Shown here in pieces: positions 42,820-51,670 of a DNA stretch of 64,000 nucleotides. The notes below the pieces were generated by a model. The model saw only the letters and a program-made list of their open reading frames with translations, did no database searches and was not told the origin of the DNA. Made by a program: the position numbers and the translations under genes. Source of the stretch: an uncultured Bacilli bacterium (GTDB taxonomy: Bacteria > Bacillota_I > Bacilli_A > RF39 > UBA660); assembly GCA_934141535.1 (NCBI GenBank), contig CAKPCH010000007.1, forward strand, positions 9,344 to 73,343, in the 5' to 3' direction. How positions within the stretch are numbered: the stretch's first letter is position 1; every line of letters begins with the position of its first letter.

Positions 42820-43468
42820 TTTAAGAAATATATTATGGGGAATTGTATTTACTACTCTTGGAGTAATAATAGGACTTAATACATTAAATATAACAGATAT
42901 AAATTTATTATTTGATGGATGGTGGACTTTATTTATAATAATTCCATGCTTTATAGGATTATTTAAAGTAGAAGATAAAACAAGTAATATTATAGGTTTA
43001 ATAATAGGTATAGTTTTATTAATGGGTTGTCAAAAGATAATTGATTTTGATAAAATTTGGGGTTTAATATTACCAATATTCTTAATAGTAGTAGGTTTAT
43101 CATTTATATTTAGAGGAAATTTTACTTTAAAAAATAAAACAAAAACAGCAGAAGAAAAAATAGATGCTATATTTTCAAGTCAAAATATTAAATTAGATGA
43201 TATTAAAGACTTAAATATGAATATACGTGCTATATTTGGTGGTATAAAATTAGATTTAACGAGTGCTAAAATAACAAGTGATGTTGTTATAAATACTAGT
43301 TGTATATTTGGAGGAATAGATATATTAGTTCGCGATGATATTAATATAAAAATAAAATCTTCTAATATATTAGGTGGTGTAAGTAATAATAAAAAAGAGA
43401 CATCAAAATCAAAATATACAATATATATAAATTCGACTTGTATATTTGGGGGATTAAATATTAAGTAA
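42812..43468 (+). CDS. LiaF-like membrane protein
   Basis: 218 residues with about four membrane segments in the first 110 residues and a beta-rich C-terminal domain whose repeats read IRAIFGGIKLDLTSAKI, TSCIFGGIDILV and STCIFGGLNIK. This is the LiaF / cell-wall-active antibiotic response layout. In LiaFSR systems LiaF restrains the kinase; here no kinase is adjacent. It overlaps the TetR gene by 8 bases and carries Shine-Dalgarno AAGGAGG. Confidence 0.75.
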   Translation: MNNLRNILWGIVFTTLGVIIGLNTLNITDINLLFDGWWTLFIIIPCFIGLFKVEDKTSNIIGLIIGIVLLMGCQKIIDFDKIWGLILPIFLIVVGLSFIFRGNFTLKNKTKTAEEKIDAIFSSQNIKLDDIKDLNMNIRAIFGGIKLDLTSAKITSDVVINTSCIFGGIDILVRDDINIKIKSSNILGGVSNNKKETSKSKYTIYINSTCIFGGLNIK

Positions 43469-43482
43469 AAAGGAGAATAAAA

Positions 43483-44196
43483 ATGATAAAAATAAATAAT
43501 GTAAGTAAAAGTTATAATGGAAAAACAAAGGCTATTAATAATGTATCATTTGATGTAATGGATGGAGAAATATTTGGTTTTATAGGACATAATGGAGCAG
43601 GTAAAACTACTATGATAAAATCAATAGTAGGGATATTAGAAGTAGATGATGGAGATATATTAATAAATAATAAATCTATAAAAAATAATCCTATAGAATG
43701 TAAAATGGATATGGCTTATGTACCAGATAATCCAGATTTATATGAAAACATGAAAGCAATAGATTTTATTAACTTTATATGTGATATGTATGATGTAGAT
43801 AAAGAAACAAGAAAGAAAAATATAACAAAGTATTCTAAATTATTTGAGATAGAAAACAATCTTCAAGATGATATATCAAGTTTTTCTCATGGTATGAAAC
43901 AAAAAGTCGCACTAATAGCAGCTCTTTCTCATAACCCTAAAGTTTTAATAATGGATGAACCATTTGTAGGACTAGATCCAAAAGCAGTTCATGATATGAA
44001 AGAAATTATGCATGATATGGCACATGAAGGAAAAACAATTTTCTTTTCAACACATATTTTGGATGTAGCAGAAAAATTATGTGATAGAGTAGCAATAATA
44101 AAAAAAGGGAAAATAGTTAAAATAGGAAATACAAAAGACATAATTAAAGATGAGTCATTAGAAGATGTATTCTTAGAATTAGGGGAAGAATCATGA
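43483..44196 (+). CDS. ABC transporter ATPase
   Basis: 237 residues: Walker A GHNGAGKTT, variant signature SFSHGMKQK in place of LSGGQ, Walker B VLIMDEPFVGLD and H-loop STHILD. This resembles EcsA/BcrA-type drug or peptide export ATPases. It overlaps the following permease by 4 bases. Confidence 0.9.
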   Translation: MIKINNVSKSYNGKTKAINNVSFDVMDGEIFGFIGHNGAGKTTMIKSIVGILEVDDGDILINNKSIKNNPIECKMDMAYVPDNPDLYENMKAIDFINFICDMYDVDKETRKKNITKYSKLFEIENNLQDDISSFSHGMKQKVALIAALSHNPKVLIMDEPFVGLDPKAVHDMKEIMHDMAHEGKTIFFSTHILDVAEKLCDRVAIIKKGKIVKIGNTKDIIKDESLEDVFLELGEES

Positions 44197-45797
44197 AAAC
44201 AAGATCTCTTATAAAAGCTGCAATAAGTCAAGATATGAATATGTTTAAATATAGTACTAAAAAGAATTCTAGTACATTAAAAAAAATAATATTTCCAGTA
44301 ATTTTATTCTTAATAGTATCTGTATCAATAGGTAGTTATGCATTTTTATTAGCACATGAATTAAAAAATATTAATTTAACTTATATTATGTTAAGCATGT
44401 TTATATTTATGGTAACAATATTATCATTTATGCAAGGAATATATAAATCACAAGGAATACTATTTGAAGCAAAAGATAATAATTTATTATTTTCTCTTCC
44501 AATAAAAAAATCAAAAATACTATTTGTAAGAATATTTAAATTATTATTATTTCAATATATATATAACTTAATGTTTATATTACCAGCATTTATAGTATAT
44601 ATATACTTTGAACATCCTGGTTTTAACTTTTATATAATTTCTATAATAATGACATTCTTAATACCACTTATTCCAACAACAATATCAAGTGCGATAGGAT
44701 ATTTAATAAAACTATTTTCAAGTAAATCAAACTTTAAAAAAATGATACAAACAATATTATCTATATTAGTATTTATAATAATATTTTTTATAAGTCAAAA
44801 ACTTGATAGTTTTATATCAAATATAGCTAGTAAAGCAACTAGTATCAACGATATGTTAGTTAAAATATATTATCCAATAGGTACTTATATAAATCTAATA
44901 AATAAATTTAATATAATAGATTTTATTAAATTATTATTAGTAAATATAATACCATTTATATTATTTATAATAATAGGTTCTAAATACTATTTTAAAATTA
45001 TATCAAATAATGTTAGTGCCTCTACTAAGAAGAAAGTAAAAAACGTAAAAGAGATAAAAATAAAACAAAATAAAAAAGTTGTTTCATTAACAATAAAAGA
45101 ATTAAAAAGATATTTTTCTTCACCAGTTTATATATTTAATACATTCTTTGCAATAGCCTTAGTATTTATTATGACAATTATTTTATGTATTAAAGGTAAA
45201 GAAGCATTTTTAAGTGTTTTAAATGGCTATAATATAAGTAGTGATATATCTATATCAATTTTATATTATGGACTTATAATGTTTGCTACAACACTTACTT
45301 CTATTACATCATCAAGTATATCTTTAGAAAGTAAAACTTTTAACTTAACAAAAAGTTTACCAGTATCTATAAAAACAATATTACATTCTAAATTAATATA
45401 TCCTTTTATAATAGAATTACCAGTTATATTATTGAGTGAGTTAATATACTTTATAGTATTTAAACCAAAATTATTTTATATAATATCTATATTATTATTA
45501 AATATAATAATGATATTCTTTTCATCAGTTTTTGGTCTTATAATAAATTTAAAATATCCTAAAATGAGTTCTACTAATGATACAGAAGTAGTAAAACAAA
45601 GTATGAGTTCTTTTCTTAGTGTTTTAATGGGTACTATAATATTTGTATTAAGTATATTATGTATTGCGTTATTTAATAATATAGGTATAAAACTTTTAAT
45701 AACACTTCATTTATTAATACTATTAATTATTGATATTATTTTATATTTAATACTTATAAAATATGGTGTGAAAGATTATAAAAAAATAAATGTTTAA
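44193..45797 (+). CDS. ABC-2-type exporter permease, 534 aa
   Basis: A large hydrophobic protein with roughly twelve membrane segments arranged in two halves, separated by a Lys-rich cytoplasmic stretch (KKKVKNVKEIKIKQNKKV, about residue 285). Large two-half ABC-2 permeases of this kind pair with one ATPase, here the preceding gene. Substrate unknown; the LiaF-like and TetR neighbours suggest membrane stress or antibiotic export. Confidence 0.78.
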   Translation: MKTRSLIKAAISQDMNMFKYSTKKNSSTLKKIIFPVILFLIVSVSIGSYAFLLAHELKNINLTYIMLSMFIFMVTILSFMQGIYKSQGILFEAKDNNLLFSLPIKKSKILFVRIFKLLLFQYIYNLMFILPAFIVYIYFEHPGFNFYIISIIMTFLIPLIPTTISSAIGYLIKLFSSKSNFKKMIQTILSILVFIIIFFISQKLDSFISNIASKATSINDMLVKIYYPIGTYINLINKFNIIDFIKLLLVNIIPFILFIIIGSKYYFKIISNNVSASTKKKVKNVKEIKIKQNKKVVSLTIKELKRYFSSPVYIFNTFFAIALVFIMTIILCIKGKEAFLSVLNGYNISSDISISILYYGLIMFATTLTSITSSSISLESKTFNLTKSLPVSIKTILHSKLIYPFIIELPVILLSELIYFIVFKPKLFYIISILLLNIIMIFFSSVFGLIINLKYPKMSSTNDTEVVKQSMSSFLSVLMGTIIFVLSILCIALFNNIGIKLLITLHLLILLIIDIILYLILIKYGVKDYKKINV

Positions 45798-45814
45798 AAA
45801 TATATAATAAACAA

Positions 45815-46024
45815 AAAGGGTATGAAGTAAATATAAAATAAAATTATATAGATTCATACCTGTGAGAAACTATAATAGTACTTGTGGTTTTTGTATTCGT
45901 ATGATATTTTGAGTAACCTTGGAATCAAATTATGGGTTATGTAATTTACTTAGTAATATCAATTTTTAAATCTATGATAGAATAAAAAAAGAGAGTAAAA
46001 TTTTAATTTTTTTACTCTCTTTTC
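45815..46024 (+). ncRNA. Candidate structured RNA with strong terminator
   Basis: This fills most of a 313-base gap without a gene. GGTATGAA (45819-45826) pairs with TTCATACC (45853-45860). AAGTAAAT near 45826 can instead pair with ATTTACTT near 45943, closing a 125-nt domain. GTAACC/GGTTAT form an internal stem near 45913-45940. A very strong terminator (45984-46024) follows. TATAAT at 45803-45808 could start it. It does not match a family I recognise; 6S-like or a regulatory RNA of the flanking transporters are possibilities. Confidence 0.4.
45984..46024 (+). terminator. Strong, near-symmetric terminator
   Basis: AAAGAGAGTAAAA pairs with TTTTTACTCTCTTT with A and T tracts on both sides; it could work in both directions. 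Confidence 0.85.
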
Positions 46025-46109
46025 TATATACATATTACCACAAAATCACTTTTTTTCAAGATTTGTAATACTCCTTATATAGTAGTATTAAATATATTGA
46101 TGCGATTTT

Positions 46110-46574
46110 ATGGATAAAAATATAACAGCACTCATCTGTCTTTTTGTAAGAATTTATCATATGAAAAATAGTAATATAAAAATATTTAATGATAAGTTAT
46201 CTTTAAAAATATTAAATGATGAAGAGTATAAAAATATATCATTTAATATAAGTAATGGGATTAAATTTTTTAATCCTAATTATAATGGTGATAATGCACT
46301 TGGATGGATTGTTAATAATGTATTAGGGCCTAATGTTTTGGTGCGACAAGCTTTAGAAGAGGATTCTATAAGACAAGAATTAAAATTAGGGTTAAAACAG
46401 TTTGTAAGTCTTGGAAGTGGATATGTAACAACACAATATAGATTAGATAAAAGAATTAAAGTATTTGAACTTGATAAAGAAGATATTATAAAAGATAAAC
46501 AAAAAAGAATTAAAAAATGTGTTAAAGATTTAAATAATATTACTTATGTATCATGTGATTTTTTAAATGTTTAA
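46110..46574 (+). pseudogene. Truncated leucine carboxyl-type methyltransferase
   Basis: 154 residues matching the N-terminal half of the putative SAM-dependent methyltransferase family (LCM/TIGR00027, YktD-like): NITALICLFVRIYHMKN, GIKFFNPNYNGDNALGWIV, KQFVSLGSGYVTTQYRL (motif I) and VFELDKEDIIKDKQ, then YVSCDF. The family is normally around 280 residues; here the frame stops right after the YVSCDF strand, removing the C-terminal half. It is probably a truncated remnant. The Shine-Dalgarno is weak. Confidence 0.65.
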
Positions 46575-46588
46575 AAAAATATATACAA

Positions 46589-46612
46589 GTATTGTACTAT
46601 GTGATACAATAT
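46589..46612 (+). promoter_or_regulatory. Promoter/operator 2 of the TetR-ABC regulon
   Basis: GTATTGTA-CTATGTGA-TACAATAT, one base different from the palindrome at 42165-42188, and with the same upstream ATATATACAA. The extended -10 TGATACAAT is retained. Confidence 0.75.
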
Positions 46613-46640
46613 TATTGTGTTAAAGTTAGGAGTTATGTAT

Positions 46641-46835
46641 ATGGGAAAAAATTTAAAAATAGGTTTTGCTTTAATAATACTAGGTTAAATATTATATTTT
46701 TTATCTATGGTGTTTAAAAACACAACATCAGATGTAGGGGATTTTACAAATGGTGTTTTATTAGGACTTTCAATAGGAATAAATTTAATAGGTATTATAC
46801 TAGTTGTTATGTCTATGTCTAAGAAAAATAAATGA
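46641..46835 (+). pseudogene. Small two-helix membrane protein interrupted by a stop
   Basis: Starts MGKNLKIGFALIILG, then TAA (46686-46688), and continues in frame for 48 more codons as ILYFLSMVFKNTTSDVG...LGLSIGINLIGIILVVMSMSKKNK to a TGA at 46833. The two halves together form a 64-codon, two-helix protein typical of small leaders of ABC operons. Shine-Dalgarno AGGAG precedes the ATG. A single nonsense change is the simplest reading. Confidence 0.65.
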
Positions 46836-46848
46836 AAGGAGAGACATT

Positions 46849-47784
46849 ATGAATAATGTTATAGAAGTAAAAAATTTAACTAAAAAATATAAAAAATTGA
46901 CTGCAGTTGATAATATATCTTTTAATGTTTTAAATGGCGAAATAATAGGTCTTTTAGGACCTAATGGTAGTGGTAAATCAACTACTATAAATTGTTTATT
47001 ATCTCTTTTAAATTATGAGGGTGTTATTAAAATATTTGGTAAGAATATGACACCTGATTCTTATGATATAAAAAGAAATATTGGAGTTATATTTCAAGAT
47101 GTCGCACTCTTTGAAGAGTTAAATGTTTATGATAATATAGATTATTTTTGTGGACTTTATATAAATGATAAGATAAAAAGAAAACAGTATGTAGAAGAAG
47201 CTATATCTTTTGTAGGATTAGATGATTTTAAAAAGTTTTATCCTAAACAATTATCTGGTGGATTAAAAAGAAGATTAAATATAGCATGTGGTATAGCTCA
47301 TCATCCTAAATTAATATTTTTAGATGAACCTACAGTAGCAGTAGATCCACAAAGTAGAAATAATATATTAGAAGGTATAAAAAAATTAAGAGATAATGGA
47401 GCAACCATTTTATATACTACACATTATATGGAAGAAGCAGAAATATTATGTGATAGAATTATAATACTTGATAAAGGTAAAATAATTGCTCAAGGAAGTA
47501 GTGATGAATTAAAAAGGCTTGCTAATATAGAAGAAAAAATAACTATTGAAAGTTATAATATAAGTAAAGAAATTATAGATGAAATAATTGAGTTTAAAAC
47601 AGTAGATAGCGTAAATTTAAGTGGTAATACATTATCAATAACTTATAAAAAAGGAAAAGATAATTTAGGAGAATTAATAGATTTCTTAAAATCTAAAAAA
47701 ATTAAATATGATAAGATATTCTCAGAAAGACCAACTCTTAATGATGTATTCCTAGAACTTACTGGAAAAGGATTAAGAGACTAA
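46849..47784 (+). CDS. ABC transporter ATPase
   Basis: 311 residues: Walker A GPNGSGKST, Q loop GVIFQDVALFE, signature LSGGLKRRL, Walker B LIFLDEPTVAVD and H-loop TTHYMEE, with a C-terminal extension (about 220-311) typical of DrrA/NatA-like multidrug ATPases. Shine-Dalgarno AAAGGAGAG decides the start at 46849. It is followed by two overlapping ABC-2 permeases. Confidence 0.92.
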   Translation: MNNVIEVKNLTKKYKKLTAVDNISFNVLNGEIIGLLGPNGSGKSTTINCLLSLLNYEGVIKIFGKNMTPDSYDIKRNIGVIFQDVALFEELNVYDNIDYFCGLYINDKIKRKQYVEEAISFVGLDDFKKFYPKQLSGGLKRRLNIACGIAHHPKLIFLDEPTVAVDPQSRNNILEGIKKLRDNGATILYTTHYMEEAEILCDRIIILDKGKIIAQGSSDELKRLANIEEKITIESYNISKEIIDEIIEFKTVDSVNLSGNTLSITYKKGKDNLGELIDFLKSKKIKYDKIFSERPTLNDVFLELTGKGLRD

Positions 47785-48965
47785 TGTTTTTTCATAATTT
47801 TAAATATACATTAAAAACACTTCTAAAAAATAAATCCCTTATTTTTTGGACATTTATTTTTCCTATAATTTTAGCAACCTTCTATAATTTAGCTTTTTCT
47901 AATATAGAGAAAGAAGAGAATTTTTCAAGTATTAATATAGGTATTGTTAATGATGAAAATTTTAATAATAATATATTTTATAAAGAAGCTTTTTTAACTT
48001 TATCAGATAATAAAAGTGCTAATAAAATATTTAATATAACTTATCAAGATATAGATACTTGTAAAGATATGTTAGATAATAAAGATATAATAGGCTATAT
48101 AAGAGTAAGTGATAATAAACTATTTACTACTGTTTCTAAAAATGGTTCTAGTGAAACTATATTAAAAACTGTTGTTGATGAAATTAATATAGAAAAAAAT
48201 ATATATGAAGAATTATTACAAAGACAAATAGAAGATAAAATAAAAAATAAAGATTATAATATAGATTATAATGATATGTATAATAGAATTAGTGAAAATA
48301 TAAATAGTAGTGAAGTTATAATAAATGATATAACAAGTTCACGATTAAGTTATACAGTAATAGAATTTTATAATTTGATTGCTATGTCCGCTCTTTATGG
48401 AGGTATTATTTCTATTTATGTAGTTAATAAAAAATTAGCTAATATGGGTAGTGTAGGTAAGAGGAGTGCTATTTCACCAATTAAAACTAGTAGTATGTTA
48501 TTAGGTAGTCTTTTAGCAAGCTTTATTGTAGAATTAGTAGGACTCTCTTTATTACTTGTTTATATGACTTTTATATTAAAAATAGATTTTGGTACACATT
48601 TACCACTTATATTATTACTAGTAACAGTATCAACATTAGCAGGTTTAACATTAGGTATATTTTTAGCTACCATGTTAAAAACACATGAGGGTGCTAAAAC
48701 AGGAATACTTATTTCAATAACAATGATATGGTGCTTTTTAGCAGGTATGACTGGTATGGTTATGAAATATGTAATAGATAAGAATATACCTATAATAAAT
48801 AAACTTAATCCAGCTAGTATGATTACAGATGGATTCTATTCATTATATTATTATAGTAATTTAAATAGATATTGGTTTGATATAATAAGTCTTGTTATAT
48901 TTTCCTTTGTTATGATATTTATATCTTTAAAAGGATTAAGGAGGAAAAGCTATGACAGTATTTAA
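47784..48965 (+). CDS. ABC-2 family permease
   Basis: 393 residues: one N-terminal helix (FWTFIFPIILATFYNLAFS), an extracellular domain of about 170 residues, and five C-terminal helices. This is the YhgE/ABC-2 (DrrB, NatB) exporter layout. It overlaps both neighbours (ATPase stop and next permease start). Confidence 0.85.
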   Translation: MFFHNFKYTLKTLLKNKSLIFWTFIFPIILATFYNLAFSNIEKEENFSSINIGIVNDENFNNNIFYKEAFLTLSDNKSANKIFNITYQDIDTCKDMLDNKDIIGYIRVSDNKLFTTVSKNGSSETILKTVVDEINIEKNIYEELLQRQIEDKIKNKDYNIDYNDMYNRISENINSSEVIINDITSSRLSYTVIEFYNLIAMSALYGGIISIYVVNKKLANMGSVGKRSAISPIKTSSMLLGSLLASFIVELVGLSLLLVYMTFILKIDFGTHLPLILLLVTVSTLAGLTLGIFLATMLKTHEGAKTGILISITMIWCFLAGMTGMVMKYVIDKNIPIINKLNPASMITDGFYSLYYYSNLNRYWFDIISLVIFSFVMIFISLKGLRRKSYDSI

Positions 48966-50097
48966 TACATTTTTTAAAGTAATAAAAAAGTATAAAGGAA
49001 CAGTAATTCTTTATACAGTAATGTTAATAGTATTTGGAACTTTAAATATGACAAGTAATAATGAAACTACAACATTTATTGATACTAAACCAGATGTACT
49101 TATTATATCTAATGACGATAATATAGGTCTTACTAAAAATTTAACTGATTATATAACTGATAATACTAATGTAGTAAAAATAGAAAATGATGAAGATAAA
49201 ATAAATGATGCTTTATTTTATAGAGATATAAACTATATAATTTATATTCCTAAAAATTATAGGATAGATACATTAAATAAAAAGAATGTACCTATAGATA
49301 TTAAAACAGTAAAAGATTATAATTCAATGATTGCTAATACTATTTTATCTAGATATTTAAAAATACAAAATATATATAATAAATTAGATTTAAGTGAAGA
49401 AGAATTAATTAATACTATAAATACTAATTTAAATAGTAAAACAGATATAGAAATAACATCAAAATTAGATACAAGAAAAACTTCTAATTTAGATAGATAT
49501 TTTAATTTTGCAAGTTATAGTGTAATGGCTGTAGTTTTATATATAATATGTTTAGTTATGTCTAGTTTTAAAGAGAATACATTAAATAAAAGAATAATTG
49601 TAAGTGGTATGAATTATAAAAAACATAACTTTTTAATACTTTTATCTAGTTTAGTTTATAGTATAGTAGTATGGATACTTTATGTAATATTAGGTATTAT
49701 CTTACTTAAGGTTAATATATTTGATTTAAGAGTAGCTATGTATATTTTAAATATGTTAATATTTACTTTTGTTTCATTAACACTTTCTTTATTTATATCA
49801 AATTTATTAAATAATAAGAATGCTATAAACGGTATTGTAAATGTTGTCGCACTAGGTTCTTCATTTCTTTGCGGTGCTTTTGTACCAGCTATGTATTTAC
49901 CAAGTGGTGTATTAGCATTCTCACGTATATTACCTTCTTATTGGTATGTAAATTCTAATGATATTTTATCTAATATAGAATATTTAAATTTTAATACATT
50001 AAAGGTAGTATTTATAAATATGTCAGTATTAATTATATTTTCTATTATATTTATAATACTTAATAATATAGTTTCTAAATATAAAAGAACAACTTAA
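48952..50097 (+). CDS. ABC-2 family permease
   Basis: 381 residues with the same layout as the preceding permease: N-terminal helix (TVILYTVMLIVFGTLNM), an extracellular domain to about residue 180, then five helices including FLCGAFVPAMYLPSGVLAF. Probably forms a heterodimer with the 47784 permease, driven by the 46849 ATPase. Shine-Dalgarno AAGGAGG. Confidence 0.85.
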   Translation: MTVFNTFFKVIKKYKGTVILYTVMLIVFGTLNMTSNNETTTFIDTKPDVLIISNDDNIGLTKNLTDYITDNTNVVKIENDEDKINDALFYRDINYIIYIPKNYRIDTLNKKNVPIDIKTVKDYNSMIANTILSRYLKIQNIYNKLDLSEEELINTINTNLNSKTDIEITSKLDTRKTSNLDRYFNFASYSVMAVVLYIICLVMSSFKENTLNKRIIVSGMNYKKHNFLILLSSLVYSIVVWILYVILGIILLKVNIFDLRVAMYILNMLIFTFVSLTLSLFISNLLNNKNAINGIVNVVALGSSFLCGAFVPAMYLPSGVLAFSRILPSYWYVNSNDILSNIEYLNFNTLKVVFINMSVLIIFSIIFIILNNIVSKYKRTT

Positions 50098-50115
50098 AAA
50101 CTTATAAAAATATTT

Positions 50116-50147
50116 GTAAGGCTTGCTTATTGTAGCCTTACTTTTTT
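50116..50147 (+). terminator. Terminator of the second ABC operon
   Basis: GTAAGGCT/AGCCTTAC stem followed by six T. Confidence 0.85.
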
Positions 50148-50226
50148 ATTGCTCATATGGTATAATTATGTGTAGATGTTGCCATACCTTTAAACTTAAA
50201 AAAATATGGAGGCGAATTTTAAAATT

Positions 50227-50913
50227 ATGCAATCTATTAAAAAAAATGATGAATTAGTTATATTTCAACAAAAGTTAACAAACCAAATACAAACCTTATC
50301 TGATAATAGAAAAATTTATAATGGCGCTTCTAGGTTAGAATGGTTAGAACACAATTTAGAAGAAAGTAACAATAGAATAAAAGTTTATCAAAATTTAATT
50401 AAATCAAAAGAAGAAAAGTTAGTTTTATTACGTCAATCTCAAAATAGACTATTAAAAGAAAAATCAGAATTAGATAAAAAAGGATTTTTTGGTAAGATGA
50501 TTTCTAATAAAAAGATTAATGAAAATGCAATTAATTTATCAGATTTAAATGTACAAATTGAAAAAATCGAACTAGAAGTAAGTATGGAAAAAGATGTTAT
50601 AGAGTATACAAAAAAACAAATTGAACAACTTACTAATGACTTTTTATCAAGGTATGGTTTAAAAGATATGACATTAGAAGATTACAAAAAAAGATTAGAA
50701 TTAATCACACCGAATATAGAAAAAATGACAGATTTTTCTTTACAAAAGGAATTAGAAAAAAAATTAAAAACGTTGGAACAAAAGAAAATAGAGTTTGGAC
50801 TAACACTTTCACAAAAAGTAAGTGCTATAAATATGGAAGAATATGACACAAAAAAAGAGTATTTAATATATAAAAATAACTTAATAGGAGAAAGGATGAA
50901 CTTAAAAAGATAA
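50227..50913 (+). CDS. Coiled-coil protein, 228 aa
   Basis: Almost entirely Lys/Glu/Asn/Gln-rich helix with heptad-like spacing (for example ESNNRIKVYQNLIKSKEEKL and IEKIELEVSMEKDVIEYTKK); no membrane segment or recognised family. The ATG at 50227 follows GGAGGCG by 12 bases; an ATG at 50206 overlaps that Shine-Dalgarno and is less likely. A TATAAT at 50161-50166 may drive it. Transcribed alone. Confidence 0.65.
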   Translation: MQSIKKNDELVIFQQKLTNQIQTLSDNRKIYNGASRLEWLEHNLEESNNRIKVYQNLIKSKEEKLVLLRQSQNRLLKEKSELDKKGFFGKMISNKKINENAINLSDLNVQIEKIELEVSMEKDVIEYTKKQIEQLTNDFLSRYGLKDMTLEDYKKRLELITPNIEKMTDFSLQKELEKKLKTLEQKKIEFGLTLSQKVSAINMEEYDTKKEYLIYKNNLIGERMNLKR

Positions 50914-50931
50914 CATCAAGTTATTTTTTTT
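50908..50931 (+). terminator. Terminator after the coiled-coil gene
   Basis: GATAAC-ATCAA-GTTAT stem around the stop codon plus a T run. Confidence 0.65.
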
Positions 50932-50978
50932 GTAAATATAAAAAAATATGTTAAAATATATATAGTAAGGTAAGTGAT

Positions 50979-51590
50979 ATGATGCAAGAATTAATTTTAA
51001 GTATAATGAATCAATTTGGTTATTTAGGAGTATTTTTTCTGATTGCTATTGAAAATGTTTTTCCTCCAATTCCTTCAGAAGTAATACTATTATTTGGTGG
51101 ATTTATGACAACTACAACAAAACTAAATATAATATGCATGATAATATCTTCAACACTAGGTTCATTACTGGGTGCAATAGTATTATATTGTATAGGAATG
51201 ATATTTAATAAAGAAAGATTAAAGAAAATAGTAAGAGGAAAAATAGGAAGTATTTTAAAATTAAAAGAATCTGATATAGATAAATCTGATGAATGGTTTG
51301 ATAAAAAAGGTAATAAAACAGTATTCTTCTGTAGATTTATACCACTAGTTAGAAGTTTAATTTCTATACCTGCTGGAATGAGTGAAATGCCAATTATAAA
51401 ATTTATAATTTATACTATATTTGGATCTTTAATATGGAATACAGTTTTAATTATAGTGGGTGCTGTAGTAGGAAATAATTGGGGAAGTATCTTAAATATA
51501 TTAAATACTTATTCATATATTGTATTAATTATATTAGTTATTATATTTACTTTATTATTAATAAAATTTTATAAAAAAAGAAGTTCATGA
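50979..51590 (+). CDS. DedA-family membrane protein
   Basis: 203 residues with the DedA/SNARE-associated (VTT) pattern: FFLIAIENVFPPIPSEVILLFGG, then a membrane-re-entrant region, FFCRFIPLVRSLISIPAGMSEM (the conserved F-x-R-x-x-P...R...G-x-x-M motif) and GSLIWN. DedA proteins are implicated in undecaprenyl phosphate or phospholipid recycling and envelope stress tolerance. Confidence 0.9.
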   Translation: MMQELILSIMNQFGYLGVFFLIAIENVFPPIPSEVILLFGGFMTTTTKLNIICMIISSTLGSLLGAIVLYCIGMIFNKERLKKIVRGKIGSILKLKESDIDKSDEWFDKKGNKTVFFCRFIPLVRSLISIPAGMSEMPIIKFIIYTIFGSLIWNTVLIIVGAVVGNNWGSILNILNTYSYIVLIILVIIFTLLLIKFYKKRSS

Positions 51591-51670
51591 AAACGAGTAG
51601 TCTAAATTGTTATATAAATAATTTAGATAAATAAAGTGTGCTATAATTTAAGTATGTAGTAGGAGGATTT

